Shown here in pieces: positions 35,701-48,002 of a DNA stretch of 64,000 nt. Below the pieces are notes generated by a model that saw nothing but the letters and a program-made list of their open reading frames with translations, was not told where the DNA came from and made no database searches. Both the position numbers and the translations under genes were made by a program. Each line of letters opens with the position of its first letter. Within the stretch, counting starts at the first letter, position 1. Source of the stretch: Athripsodes cinereus (taxonomy: Eukaryota; Arthropoda; Insecta; Trichoptera; Leptoceridae); contig OX388314.1 of NCBI GenBank assembly GCA_947579605.1, positions 20,891,982-20,955,981 on the forward strand, in the 5' to 3' direction.

Positions 35701-36727
35701 TAACAAACCAAATACAGTATAACAAACATAAAGGCATTATGAGTTGTCACGGAAGAGTGTACCTAGAGGAAAAGTCACATTACAACGAGTACTAAAATTG
35801 TACGTAGCCAAATACAATGTTAGAGCAAAATGTATTATGCCAGATAGACAATCCTAATTAGAAACTCTCAAATGAGACACGGGGAGTCAAATATCAGCCT
35901 ACCACCAGAAAAAACTGTTGAAATGATTGCTTAATATAATATACATACATACCACGGTGAAATATTTCATAATTGACGATGTTCAAATCATCCAATTTGA
36001 TACAACAACATAAAAAATGACAATTTGAACATTTAAGAACTAATATAGCCTAATTGGATAATTCTTTTTCTTACTTGTATCTTTTGTATGATTGTGTTTA
36101 TTGAATAAATAAATAAATAGCGGCAGTTTGAAGACCGACTTGCAGGGTTGCAGATTTTAATCAAGAATTGCAACACAAGTAAGCGATAGCTTATAGTGAG
36201 GGTGACTTTGAAAATCTGAAGTTAATGTTGGAAGCAAACATGCCATAACTAAGTAGAATAGTCAATATTCAGACTTTTAGAAACAGTCAACATAAATCTC
36301 AAATTTCTGAATCGTCAACTAAGATGAATGTAATTATAAGTTTATTCAAACATTATAATTATATAGCGTAACATCTTTGAGGTTAATAGTCTTTACATTT
36401 ATCTACAAAGGAAGTAGCATGCGTGTGATCACTTAGTATTTGTAACAGTATTAACTGAGGAGAACATATTATTATTATTATCATGTTTGAATTAGAATAA
36501 AAGCCCAACAATTCTATCTATTCCTTAAGGGAAATATACTAATTGAATTGTGTGATGGTGAACCCAGAGCTAATCAACTAATTGTGGACTATCAAGTCAA
36601 CTACATAATATCATTAAATGTATAAAGAGGGCTGTTTGACGCAAGTTGCCTGGTTTTGAGTTCATGACTTAAAGTTTTATACTCACGAGATTTTTTGGTA
36701 TTAAGAAAACAGTTTTTGACATACTTA
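32754..36727. other. Long AT-rich stretch; one G-rich patch
   Basis: No gene was recognised. A GC-rich segment at about 34625-34810 has a GGAGGAGGGGGG run and 80-97-codon frames on both strands that reflect composition. I cannot identify it. Confidence 0.35.
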
Positions 36728-36729
36728 TA

Positions 36730-37504
36730 CAGTCGATTCCGCTTAATTGGGACACATCGGGACTTGGGCATTTTGTCCCAATTAAGCGGCAGTCCCAATT
36801 AAGCGAAATTCACATTTTTTCATTTTTATTTATTTGGTTTTGGAAACTAAAACCATTTACCAGTAATACACACAAAAAATTAAACAATGCATATTTTTTA
36901 CAATAATTTTATTTTATAAACTCTTGGAAACTGTAAATTACATATAAGTAATATAAATTATCATATAAATTACAAATATGTAATATAAATTTTTAAGAAA
37001 AAAAAAATCCTTATTAAAAAAATTAATGGGTAGGTGTATACAATTTAATTCAATGCAAAAATGTGTCAACAGTAGTCTGTATTTTGTTTTTGTAACATTT
37101 TTAAGAAAAAAAAAATCCTTATTAAAAAAATTAATGGGTAGGTGTATACAATTTAATTCAATGCAAAAATGTGTCAACAGTAGTCTGTATTTTGTTTTTG
37201 TAACATTTTTAAGAAAAAAAAAATCCTTATTAAAAAAATTAATGGGTAGGTGTATACAATTTAATTCAATGCAAAAATGTGTCAACAGTAGTCTGTATTT
37301 TGTTTTTGTAACATTTCTTTGTACATATTTTTTCTTGAGAATAATTGTAACATAAAATGTGCTGTGATCTTAAATTTACTCTCCCAATTAAGCGGAATGT
37401 TGTCCCAATAAAACATATGAATTTACTATTGGTTTCTTTGTTTGGTGTCTGTTCTTTGAGATTTGTCCCAAATAAGCGGCTGTCCCAATTAAGCGAATCG
37501 ACTG
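36730..37504. mobile_element. pogo/Tigger-like MITE with TA TSD
   Basis: The inverted termini are CAGTCGATTCCGCTTAATTG on the left and CAGTCGATTCGCTTAATTGG on the right (complement), with TA on both flanks (36728-36729, 37505-37506). CAGTCGA...TTAATTGGGAC with TA is the pogo/Tigger style of the Tc1/mariner superfamily. AATTAAGCGG words recur inside each end. It holds a 108-bp tandem array and no transposase. Confidence 0.85.
36985..37316. repeat. Three tandem copies of a 108-bp unit
   Basis: A virtually identical 108-bp unit (containing TTAAGAAAAAAAAAATCCTT and ATGGGTAGGTGTATAC) is repeated three times inside the MITE. Because 108 is divisible by three, frames stay open on both strands (36938-37285 minus, 37026-37355 plus) and repeat a 36-residue block. 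These are not genes. Confidence 0.9.
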
Positions 37505-37506
37505 TA

Positions 37507-39373
37507 TTAAATTAATATCTTATACAATCGGCAAAGTGAAGCTAGTTGAGAAGCACTGTTTAAAATCTAATAAAATATTGATAATTATATATTTTCGGAA
37601 TAATTCATGTTTTCTACCGCGGCAGCTTTCACTAATGTATACTTTCGTTGAACTTTCGTCGCACTAATGAATTCGTTGCATTTAATAAATTTACAGGTCG
37701 TCTTCTTCGACACTTAGAACGAGTAGCATATATGATATAAGTGACATAACATTAGAATTAGTAAAAAAAAAACATAAAACTATTAATATAGAGTTCTAGT
37801 AGGATGGTATAACCTGATATTTGCATACGCAAATTGATAAAATAATGAAATGATATTACATTTTACAGGATGATGTTGGTATAAACATAATATGGTAGCT
37901 AATACAAGTACACGATTCAATAATACAAATTATTTGCATCCTGGTTCAATTCACCAAGTTTTGTAAATAGGTAGGTACGTGAATTATCTCATCTCATAAT
38001 ATGTACCTACTGAAATCCCTTGAATGTTGAGTCTAACAATGATAACATATCTATGACTCCGTGTCGAGCTATTCGAATATTAAATGTTCAACAATGCTCG
38101 ACAATGCATAGACATTTCGCTGGCTGTACGAGTATTTATATTTAATGTAGAATGAAGAAAGAAAGATAATATTAATATGTACAATAATAATAATGCACCT
38201 TGTATGTACTCTATATCTATGTTGGTTGATACATTGTGCGGACGGGAGGTCGGGCCGTGACGTCAGCGAGTTAGGGTACTGTATTGATCGACCTATTTGG
38301 AGAGATATTCGCTGTGCTATTATAATATTATACAACGAGTAGGTACCGACGACTGATAAACATAATGTAGAAAGTACCTATAGCAGCAAACTATGATTAT
38401 ACAGTATTGAGTAACTTAATATAATTAAAACATAGAGTCAGTTTGGAAAATAGAAAAAGCATTTTTCTATAAATATTCCGAGTGTCCTATAAATAGCTAA
38501 ATCCGTAATATTTTATTAATATAATACTACAATAAGTGCCTACCTAAATTTATTTTAAATTTATAATTGTTAATGAAATAAGTATGTATGAGATATTTAA
38601 CATTTTCGGTTTGGCGACTGGGTTCCATCGGTGATCCACCTTGAATATCTTGACTTTAATTGACATGGAGAAGAAGACTTGCATGTTTATTAGATGCGAT
38701 TAGTCGGCTGACTACCGCACTTGTGGAAAATGAAAAAAAAATCTGCAATAGGACTTGCCACTCATTTTGGCATTTGGATAAATGGAAGTCCCGATTCTAC
38801 TTCTGCACTACCTGGGTGGTCGGTGGGTTCTTCAATGTCACATAGGTTTAATGAAACATATAAATGATGTTATGTAGGTATGTTGTGTTTGATATGCAGT
38901 GACTGTTGGTTATTTCAGTTGTGAGGGATGCTGTGATGTTGCAAATATGTTTATTAATATTTCATCAATATTGACATTGTACTCGTATTATGTATTAAAT
39001 GTAAAAAAATAATTATGCAAGTAGTAAGTAGGTAAATTAGTATTGCAAGATTGATTTTGTAAAATTTCTAATTTTATTTCCATGTGGAAGCAATTACCGT
39101 GTGCTTGTCAATTGATTGTATAACAATATAAATATCATGTAAATTGTAGGTATATGAGTTAGATTTCAGTGTAGAGTTCATTATCATTATTATTTGTAGG
39201 TGAATTATATTTAAAAAAATGTGTGTGCAAGTATTGATGAAGTTAGATAGCAAAGTATATTATGAACAAACAAAACACTTTTCTGCAAGTTACATAGTTG
39301 CAATATACTTGCTAAATTATATTGACGATAGGTCGAGAATATCTTTGGAAGATTAACACATGTTTAAATTAGG
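37507..39373. other. Intergenic with one short repeat at about 38660-38720
   Basis: A worn family A piece (ATGGAGAAGAAGACTTGCATG ... CTACCGCACTTGTGGA) lies near 38663-38728. A GC-richer patch at 38238-38275 has no identity. Nothing else was recognised. Confidence 0.4.
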
Positions 39374-39525
39374 TAAATTGAAACAAGTGTTTCTTTCTAC
39401 AAGAATAAATCATGAGATAGATGTCTTTCGACATATCATGTCATTATTAATCTGACCTTAAAGTAGAAAGACGTCTCTCACACGATTTATAATCCATAGT
39501 AAAAAGAAACATTTGTTTCAATTTA
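39374..39525. mobile_element. Short palindromic MITE
   Basis: 152 bp with imperfect inverted arms of about 55-60 bp, starting TAAATTGAAACAA and ending TTGTTTCAATTTA. The TA at each edge could be a Tc1/mariner-type TSD. There is no coding capacity. Confidence 0.65.
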
Positions 39526-39807
39526 TCTTATTATAGAATTCTACTACGTGTGCATCGACACAATTAATAAACGTTTCAAATTGTCCGAATATTTTCACCA
39601 AGAGCTTGATTCGTACATTACGATATTTTATAAGTGAAAAAGCTTTAAAATGGAACGTGATAGCGAAAATATCTTTATTATGAGTAAATAATATAAACTA
39701 TTATTAAATTTATGTAAAAATAAAATACTTACAACGAGGGCGTTGGTCATATCTATATAAAATGTATTGTAATTTGATCAAATACTAAATTACATCTATT
39801 AACTTAT

Positions 39808-39880
39808 ACCATCACGATATATTTCACAAACGGGGAAGGCAGTAGACTATTTACATATGCTATAAATGTGGAAGTTCTGG
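39808..39880 (-). repeat. Family A short repeat, degenerate
   Basis: Plus-strand text ACCATCACGATATATTTCACAA, ACGGGGAAGGCAGTAGAC matches the antisense of family A with several changes. Confidence 0.5.
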
Positions 39881-39892
39881 TAACAAACTTAA

Positions 39893-40030
39893 TAATAATA
39901 ATAATAATAAACTTTATTGCACAAAATCAATATGTAAAGAAGAACAAAAAACATGGTATCACAACAATAGAATTAATAATTTTGTGCAATGGGCGAGTTT
40001 ATTGCTGAAGCGCAATATCTTCCAACTAAC
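39893..40030 (-). repeat. LINE 3' end with TTA tail
   Basis: On the minus strand it ends TTTTGTGCAATAAAG followed by TTTATTATTATTATTATT. Upstream is GCGCTTCAGCAATAAACTCGCC and CATTGCACAAAAT. This is the lepidopteran-type LINE 3' UTR class also seen around the Dong insertion. Confidence 0.6.
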
Positions 40031-40074
40031 CCATAACTTAATCACTTAATTTAAGATGTAAAAGCGTCATTTAT

Positions 40075-40150
40075 TTATTTATTTTAGAGGGTATAAGGCA
40101 ATTGCCTTTATAAGTAAGCAGATAAACCATTAGAATACTACACAATCATT
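40075..40150 (-). repeat. LINE 3' end with AAATAAATAAATAAATG tail
   Basis: The minus strand has AAGGCAATTGCCTTATACCC and CTCTAAAATAAATAAATAAATG, a LINE tail abutting the TTA-tailed one to its left. Only the 3' tip is present. Confidence 0.55.
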
Positions 40151-40413
40151 GGACGCATGAAAACAAAAATATAAATAACAATATAAATATGCAAAAAAAT
40201 ATAAAAAAATAATGTCATTTGTGACATTTGACGAACATTTGGACATGATTACAGGACACTTGAAAACTTACAGAAAGAGTGACAGACTTATTCTTTGTCG
40301 GAATATTCAGTGAATAGAAAAAAGGAAATAGAAAATAAAATATGTACGTACAAGTTTCTTATCATATTAATATGGTGCAAAAATGTATTCACAATACAAT
40401 ACATAAATAAATA

Positions 40414-40700
40414 CTTTACAAAAATTAGATTTACCGGTTAATTTGTACATTAAAATTCAAAAATCTATTATAATAAACACTTGTAATATTGTAAAAAAGT
40501 TTTTGAACACAGATATTTCAGGCACAATGCTGGTATTTTGAACCCGCGTTCTGAGCCCAATCCTTTGATATCCTGTATATCTGGATAGGTGAATTTTTCC
40601 CGGCATTAGACTTAAGTTTTTGTGTGACCATGACTGATCATATGGAGACTTATCTGGTTGTATAATGCTGAGAAGTGTGGATGGCAATTCTGCCGCCGCG
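40414..40700 (+). mobile_element. Dong-like LINE 3' fragment
   Basis: This second copy of the element at 829-4100 is in plus orientation. It holds the last codons (ending KSIIINTCNIVKKFLNTDIS...MLVF, stop about 40529-40531) and the whole 3' UTR, stopping at the same GCCGCCGCG. TAAATA occurs at 40408-40413 and 40701-40706, a possible short TSD. Sequence identity is high. The 126-codon antisense frame at 40457-40837 is an artefact. Confidence 0.85.
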
Positions 40701-40751
40701 TAAATAATGAATGGCGCAGCCTGTAGTATGATTACAAATTGACGTTTAGAG

Positions 40752-40977
40752 CAGTGCTCCGCAACCGGTGTGCCGTGAGCCGAATACAGGTGTGCCGCGG
40801 TCAAATATAATGTATTTGAAATTTTAAAACTTTTCATTATGTAACTTAATACACAACGACAAATTATATATTTGAGCTTCTGGTGTGCCGCGGATTTCTA
40901 GGAAGAATTTTGGTGTGCCGCGGAGTTCTAAGAAGAATTTTGGTGTGCCGTAAATGAGAAAAGGTTGCGGAGTACTG
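40752..40977. mobile_element. 226-bp hAT-like MITE
   Basis: Termini CAGTGCTCCGCAACC and (complement) CAGTACTCCGCAACC are flanked by GTTTAGAG (40744-40751) and GTTTTAGAG (40978-40986), an 8-bp TSD with one extra T. GGTGTGCCGCGG-type words recur four times inside, a frequent trait of hAT ends. Confidence 0.78.
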
Positions 40978-41213
40978 GTTTTAGAGGAGTTTGTAAATAT
41001 TGACTGATCTCATAGCTGACATTCCACAATAATGTGTAGGTAATTGACGCTTCACCTGAGACGCATGCATGAGCTTTCACGTATTCATTAACATGGGTAT
41101 AATAATTTAATTACCGAGATCGAAATTATAATCGTTCAGTCATTTTGCCTTGATAAGATATGCAATACTTTAAGTTTCAAGAGAAAAATTCAACCTTTTG
41201 GAAATAAAAAATA

Positions 41214-41290
41214 ATATTTATTTATTTATTTAAGCACATTCACGGCTTTCGCCTTTTACATGTTAACAGCACAAAATAAATATAACAACA
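41214..41290 (-). repeat. CR1/Jockey-like LINE 3' end
   Basis: The minus strand reads ACATGTAAAAGGCGAAAGCCGTGAATGTGC, then TTAAATAAATAAATAAAT. It is the same 3' tip as the LINE ending at 59437 (ACATGTAAAAGGCTAGCGCCGTGAATTG). Further upstream homology was not clear. Confidence 0.65.
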
Positions 41291-42167
41291 AGTAAATTCA
41301 AAGTCATAAAAAATAATAATCAAAATAAAAGTAAAAATAATAATTAAAATGACAAAATATGATATTGAGATGTCAGTTCGTAAAAGTAATAATTTAAATT
41401 ATATGTAACGTCAAAATATGCACAAACACACACAAATAGATACAATATCAATGTCTTTAAATAACAAGTAATAAAAATAAAATTTGAAATAAAAAAAATC
41501 AATTAGATCAGGAATAAAAAAAAATAAGAATTAAGAATTCAATAATTTTGAAATAAAAAAGTTCAGACGACAGAAAAATAGAAAATATATCTTGAGTTAA
41601 AAAAAAAAAACTAAGATGAAAATGTTTCATACAAATCAATGCATTATAAAACTAGAGAATTATTATTATTTTTTTTTTTTTAAAAAAAGATATATCTGGG
41701 TTTTGTTATAAACCCAAATACAACTTTATACACCTTCCACAGTAAGCTAAAAGCTTGTGTCGTGAAAGGGGAGTTTGCCGGCAAAATATTATATATGAAA
41801 TAATGAAATGTTGATTTTTAAGTCAATTTATGTTAGTTTTATTGCGCCTTAAATATAAAAACATACTATTTTATTATAAAATATTCTGAAATAATATGCT
41901 ATTATATCAGTATAATATGCTATTATATCAGTATTTTTTTCAGGCAAGGCACCCGACACCAAGTGAGTTATGACATATCGGTATTAAATGGTTCCAATTT
42001 TAACAACAACAGTTCTAAATTTTAGATTATTATAAAAAAAAAACTGAAAACATTTTTTTGAAATTGTAAATTTCTGTAGGAGAGATTAGTAAATTTCTGA
42101 GAGAAAAAACACAATAGCATTTTTAAAGTTCGGATAATTATTAAAATTTTAGATAAGGTTGTAAATT
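41291..42167. other. AT-rich; short tandem repeat
   Basis: A 21-bp unit (ATAATATGCTATTATATCAGT) occurs twice at 41891-41932. The stretch at 41680-41790 has LINE-like composition but no firm match. Confidence 0.4.
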
Positions 42168-42280
42168 AATACCATCACGTAATTTCTCACAAGCGGGTAG
42201 CCAGTGAAGAACTTGAATGCTACAAGCATACAAGTTGTCTCCTCTGTGCCGTACAAAAATAAGACATTCAGGACATTGCA
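42168..42280 (-). repeat. Family A short repeat, degenerate
   Basis: ACCATCACGTAATTTCTCACAAG, GGGTAGCCAGTGAAG, TGTCTCCTCTGTGCC and AAGACATTCAGGACA follow the antisense family order. Confidence 0.6.
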
Positions 42281-42508
42281 TAAGAAATTATAGAAAATTT
42301 GTCTTCAACTCTGAAACTCAATTAATATAAAATATTGAAATACTCCTTGAACTCTAAATTAAAATAATTTTCTAATGAATCATAATGATAACAATGCATT
42401 AATGTTTATTTATACGCGGAAGTGTCAAAAAATTAGGTAGGTACTTGTCAAAAAAGATGAGTTGTTATGGAGAAAACATGGGGCAAAGTACGCTCTCTAG
42501 TTTATTTG

Positions 42509-42532
42509 AGAGAAAGAGAGAGAGAGAGAGAG
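42509..42532. repeat. GA microsatellite
   Basis: GAGAGA-rich run with one AAG interruption. Confidence 0.8.
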
Positions 42533-43784
42533 CGATTTTCAAAAGTGCTAAGCAAGTTTAATATTTAAATACGTTCATATGATTATTACGTTTTTTACTT
42601 ACGAATATAACCGCTTTTATACGTAGACATTTGTCTTACCTAACAGGAAAACTGAACGTTTTCTATACAAACTCGTATCCCGCTGAAGGTATCGCTGGAT
42701 TATAAAATTTTATGCATTTTATTAATTAGCAAAGATAATATGAAATCATCTCTATACATAGCAAACAACGTGGTATTTCTTACTAGCGAAGTAAATATTA
42801 GCCAGTGGACTAAAGGCATAAGAATAATTATACAGTCCTTCCTTTTTGTAGTGTAAAATTATGCGAACACACTTGGACAAAACATAAAATGGCTCGGAAA
42901 ATTATTAGATACAAGTTTGCAAATCTTTTTGATGTGAGCATTGCTTTTAACAAAATATTACGAGTATGTAGTTGTAGGAGGTGATGGCTACCAGGTAATC
43001 CTGGGCAAAGCTGAACTTTAGGCTAGTATATGAATACTATACTATGTACAAATTATATTCCAATTGAAGAGCAGAGAATATCAATAGATACGATCATGTA
43101 TGACCGAGTTGAGTATTATTTTAGATATGTGAATTGTCAATATTAAAGGCACGACATATACAGCACCGAAGTGAGTAATCAAAACGAGGAGAAGGACAAT
43201 AATAATATATAAAACCTATATCTCTCTACCAATAAAATAGTTGAACAATAATGTAGACACAAGTCATTTATTAAAGCAATCAAATCATCACGAACAAGCC
43301 GCATGGTCTGAACACTCTCAACTGAATGATGGATGTGTTAGGCAGGAACGTGTAACGATTTAAATAATATTATAATATCGAAAAACCAAGTTTATTTGAT
43401 AGCAGTGATAATTTTGTAAGAGTACGTCGACACTCAAACAATATCTATATATGATTAATTCAATAATTTGGTCGTCATTGCTTACTAATTATAAATTTAA
43501 GAGTATTTAATTTTTATAACGGTTTCACATACCGTACAATCAAACATCTTTAATAAGTACATATATTCAAAATTTCCTAAGCTACATCGTCAATATTTGA
43601 GGAAAAACTCATCATAATATCATTAAAATGGAATGAAATTCGGATTGAAACTATGCATTTGACATTGACATTGACAGCGATATTTTTAAATATACATACA
43701 TATATACTCCCATTACTTAGAATTAATATTTTTGATCAAATAGTAAAAAACCAAAGTGTTGCAAAAAGTAAAAAAAAATAGTAG
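42533..43784. other. Intergenic, nothing recognised
   Basis: AT-rich, no gene or bounded repeat seen. Confidence 0.35.
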
Positions 43785-44008
43785 AGGGGGCCTAAAATGG
43801 CCACATTGAGCAATTCATCTACAGATGGTTGCCAGCAGATCCGTAGCAACTCCTCTAATTTTCGTAAAATGGTCACGATTGTACGCGATTCACCCGCAAT
43901 TCATTTCATCAAATAATTCATATTTGATGAAATGTTGTCTTTAAATCGTTTTACAATTCCAAATATGATCCTATTTGATTCATATAAAGTGGCCTTTTTA
44001 GCCCCCCT
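43785..44008. mobile_element. 224-bp inverted-repeat MITE
   Basis: Left AGGGGGCCTAAAATGGCCAC and right (complement) AGGGGGGCTAAAAAGGCCAC form about 20-bp inverted termini. Inside, CATTTCATCAAAT and ATTTGATGAAATG form a second hairpin. No clear TSD, so the superfamily is open. Confidence 0.65.
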
Positions 44009-44049
44009 GTTCAGACATTGGATGTCTTGAGAACCCGATAGGTATAACT

Positions 44050-44100
44050 CAAATTCCGCGATGAGGTATGCAACCCATCCTAGATGTCTTATTTTATATT
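44050..44100 (+). repeat. Family A 5' fragment
   Basis: CCGCGATGAGGTATGCAACCC, ATCCTAGATGTCTTATTTT matches the upstream half of the family only. Confidence 0.4.
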
Positions 44101-44669
44101 CGGTTAATACAATAGCTAGACGCCATTTGTAGGATAGGTGATGGTAAAGAATAAATTATATATAAAAATATCAAAAGAAATAAACGTCCAATAACTTCAG
44201 ACATGAATCCGGTGTTAACAGCTTTCTGACTAATGAGGTATTCTTTTATTTCAGGTAAAAACAAATTTACATGTTCAATAAACTTCGATCAATAAAAGTA
44301 TTCACTATTCAAGCTCTAACCGGGGCATTTTGTGAAAGACTTTCTGAGAGGGGGTGGGGGATTAATGCCAAGGTTAGTACTGTCCATGACAGCTGTCATT
44401 TAAATCAAATAGCTACCTATTTAATCCATAAAAATAAGTTATTTCGGTGATATTAAAGTAAAGAGAAAATGATAATAATTCGTCATCATTGATGGAACTA
44501 CATAGGTATGTACATAAGAATGTAAATAATATTGACAGAAATATATTTGGAAGAGTAGTTATTCATGTCAATAAAAGCTGTCGAAAATGTCAAGTGTACC
44601 TACACAAGAGTAATTACATTATCAGTGGGTAGTAAAGTTATTTGTACCATAGTTAACAACTATAAACTA

Positions 44670-44870
44670 CTACTATGTCATTGCGGCACATTCCACAAGT
44701 GGGGTAGCCAGAAGACAAACTTCATGCAAGAAATATGCGAGCTATCCTCTTCGTGCCAATAAAAAAAAGTAAGACACTCAGGATGGGTGACAAACTTCAA
44801 CGCTGAGTTGAAGATACACTTATCTCCTATAGGAAACTTAAAACTTACAGAAAACTACAGGGGACTCTAC
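44670..44870 (-). repeat. Family A short repeat with longer body
   Basis: ATTCCACAAGTGGGGTAGCC, CGTGCCAATAAAAAAAAGTAAG, ACTCAGGATGGGTGACAAAC, then GCTGAGTTGAAG and ACAGAAAACTACAGGGGACTC. The extra left part matches the copies at 49521 and 60175, so the full unit is at least 200 bp. Confidence 0.65.
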
Positions 44871-46114
44871 GGAGTATCCCCGGAGATATTCTTTCACTTA
44901 AAACACTTTACGCAATATATGTTTCCATTACAAAGAATTAGTAAATAAAAACTAATAAGTGCTAAAACATAAAAATAAAACAAATTTCAATGCCAATCGT
45001 CATTTTCTAAGATTTAGCCACGTAGTTCTAGGACGCCCGCGCTTCCTCACACCCCTTCTCTTTGTCATTCTTTTCCTTCCATTCCTACCACATGACCAAA
45101 CACGACATATCAGGAATTTAATATATACACGTAAGGCATACATACACGTGACAATAAATAATCGAGGCCTTTTAATGCATACCTATTTTGAATGCTGACA
45201 ATGTGCAATAAAGAATACTAAGGTATACTTTTCCTGATCTTGACAGTAGGTAGGTACTGTGTGTTTACATACTCAAAATTTTTACAATATTGACGCGAAA
45301 CACAAGGTAACATACGAAGAAGTACGAATTACTCAAATAATCATGTATTTTCTTGTAAAGTTGCACTCGATGAAGGTATTTTTGGACGTGACCTTTTGCA
45401 ATTGACATATTGAAGAGATAACATACTTTTTAAAATATTTTTTTTCTCGATATTTTTCCATATTTAATATCGAATACATATTGTCAACGTGAATGGAAAT
45501 AAATTGTTGATTACGCATTACCACATGTAGTAATGAGATTATTTTTTCTTACTGCAGGTTCCATAAAAATAAACGTCTTTTTAAAATTTTCGCCGAAATA
45601 CTTCTATAGAAGCAACCAAAGTAACTAATATAATTTTGACATACTGAACTTTTAATTAAAGGGACTTTATCTTTATGAAACCGGCTGTTAATATAAAATA
45701 ATTTACTGTCTTATCCACAATAATTGGACCACTAAAAATACTCAAGAATAAAAAATTAGGATATTTTTTACAAATGGCCGAATATTTATAAAATGAGGCA
45801 CAGAATACATGAACATCCACACACATGCTGATTTGTGACAAATTCATTGTGAAATTTGATTTGATTAGAATACCGATGTTTTCAAGATTTTCTACTCACT
45901 TATGAATGTGAAGTGTATCCACATACCAAGTAGATAAATGATGTAGGTATAACAAATGAAACATTACTAATACATAAATGTAATATTTTATATCACGTCA
46001 ATATTTTGTCTTTTTATTGCCGTCCATCATTTGATTATAAACAAAAAGGTACCTACCTACATGAAACATAAAAATACGAGTTGTTTGATAAAAACAGTAC
46101 ATAATAACGTTGGT
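44871..46114. other. Intergenic, nothing recognised
   Basis: Short frames (44959-45198 plus; 45333-45524 and 45656-45847 minus) are not supported. Confidence 0.35.
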
Positions 46115-46118
46115 TTAA

Positions 46119-46477
46119 AGCACAGAAGACACATGTCCACGTTTGACAGTTTAAATAAAACAGGGTTTGAAAGTCTTAGATTCTCAATGAATAAACAAAT
46201 TTTAAATTAATTCAGAAGATGTCCTTGGTGGACATATGCTTTTTAAGAATCAATTATGTCGATATAAATACATTCTCAAATATTTTATGTGACAATACAT
46301 CTGTGCACCAAAAAATTATAATTTCAGAATGTTTGGTATCTGGTTTTTATTAAATATTTCGATAATCATATAATTATTATTGGTAATTATGTAATCAGGA
46401 CATAGATGACGTTGCTACGAATCTTGTACATATATTAACTCATTTTACCTAAATAGTGGACATGTGTCTTTTGTGCT
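46119..46477. mobile_element. 359-bp MITE with TTAA flanks (piggyBac-like candidate)
   Basis: A 22-bp inverted repeat begins AGCACAGAAGACACATGTCC on the left and AGCACAAAAGACACATGTCC on the right (complement). It is flanked by TTAA at 46115-46118 and 46478-46481, the piggyBac target. The end sequence is not the usual CCC-type, so the class is tentative. Confidence 0.62.
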
Positions 46478-46481
46478 TTAA

Positions 46482-47755
46482 ATCATCGATAAGTTATTCA
46501 TAGTTGCTGATAAGAGAAGTTATAATATCATTCTGTCATAATAATATAAACTACACAATACACTGAATCGTGTCGTGACAAGCCTCCATAGTGAATACCA
46601 TATTATTGTAAATACATCAACATTATCAATACTCTAAAAATAATGAAATTCAAATGATGATTCTTTATGGATAGCTGACATTATTGACAACTGAAAAATG
46701 TCTAACATTTCCGACATTTTGATCTTATGATTAATGATACTAGGTTGACATTTATGGTTGTTTAACTATTTTCTTTTACCTAACATAACATATTTATCAT
46801 TATAAAACCGAAATTGAACAGCGAGCACTTTCTATATTTACAAGGGGTTACTGCTTATGATACCATTATAAAAATAGTCTATTTTAGAAGAGATGTATGA
46901 ATTAATTATTGGCCAATACATATCTAATCATAGTTCAATGTTTATTCTATATATTAATTCATCCATAGCAAATGTTAGTGCATCTGTTATGTTTACATGC
47001 AAAAGTGCTAGAAAAATCATATGTCATAGTATCAGGAAAAACACATCACTTTGACAAGAGCTCAAAGGATATTAACGTTAAGAGTGTTTCGTTCATGAGT
47101 ACCTAGAGAAAATAAAAAGAAAGTAAAGATGAAGAATGTTACGCAAGGCACGTGGCTTTAAACGTTTTTTTTTATATGCAGATTATCTAAAATATGGCAA
47201 CATATATATGTAAGTAAGTTAACACGTAAAGTAGATATACAACGATTGCTCAGACGGTAATAAAATAAAATGATGATAACTTTGAAGTATGAAGCGATAC
47301 GCCCTTCACTTGAGTACCTACCTATTATGTAACAACCATTAGAGAAATTTTTCACATGAATAACATAATAAAACATAATAATATACATATAATCAATATG
47401 TTGTGATGTTTTCCGATGTCTACTCCGCTCTACATAATGTAGATACAACAATATACATAATATGATATGACTAGAGAGGTAATAATTTATCACCTTGTTG
47501 TTGATAATACAGAAGATCGCCATACATAGTAGCTTAAAGGGGAATAAATACATTTACTATGTCAACACGCTGATTGACCTTAGACCTATTCCCTATGTGC
47601 TTGTCTATTATATTAAAAAGCCATTAGCAGAGCACTGTTAACCAACAATTGCCTCAGTTAATCGTTAGTGAAAAAAATATGTTTGATAAAGTAACACAAA
47701 TAACCGTTAGTTACTGGAGATATAAAAAATAAGCAATATTTTTGGTGAAATAGTT
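46482..47755. other. Intergenic, nothing recognised
   Basis: The 131-codon minus-strand frame at 47158-47553 is compositionally AT-driven and hydrophobic, with no recognisable motif. Confidence 0.35.
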
Positions 47756-47798
47756 GATACCCATCAAGTGTTGAAAAAGACAGCTCTTGATGGGTATC
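47756..47798. repeat. Perfect 13-bp stem hairpin
   Basis: GATACCCATCAAG and its exact complement CTTGATGGGTATC enclose 17 nt. It has no T-run or gene that would make it a processing signal. Confidence 0.6.
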
Positions 47799-47956
47799 GA
47801 TTCCTTGAAAATCTCCGAGTCTCTTGAAAGAAAAGGATTTTATTTACAAGAAACTTTTTTAACGGAAGTTAAGTTTACAGTAAAAAAAGTAAGTAACTTA
47901 AAAGTTATTTAATTAGTTAATCGATAATGTTTATGTAGCTCTAGCTATTAGTAGTA

Positions 47957-48002
47957 TTCTATTCTATTTCTCTCAAGGCCATCCACTCGTTTGCGAGTGA
48001 TT
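47957..48002 (-). mobile_element. 46-bp hairpin retro-insertion with 15-bp TSD
   Basis: Perfect direct repeats TAGCTATTAGTAGTA (47942-47956 and 48003-48017) flank 46 bp. The minus strand has CACTCG-CAAA-CGAGTG, GATGGCCTTGAGAG and an AATAGAATAGAA tail. It has the same core and length as 16496-16541. Confidence 0.8.

Noticed and set aside
36938..37355. 109-115-codon frames on both strands with repeated 36-residue blocks
   Set aside because: Product of the 108-bp tandem repeat inside a MITE; no independent coding evidence.
40457..40837. 126-codon minus-strand frame similar to a plus frame at 641-901
   Set aside because: Both are antisense of the Dong-like 3' UTR; similarity is nucleotide-level element sharing.
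47158..47553. 131-codon minus-strand hydrophobic frame
   Set aside because: AT-driven composition without motif or start context.
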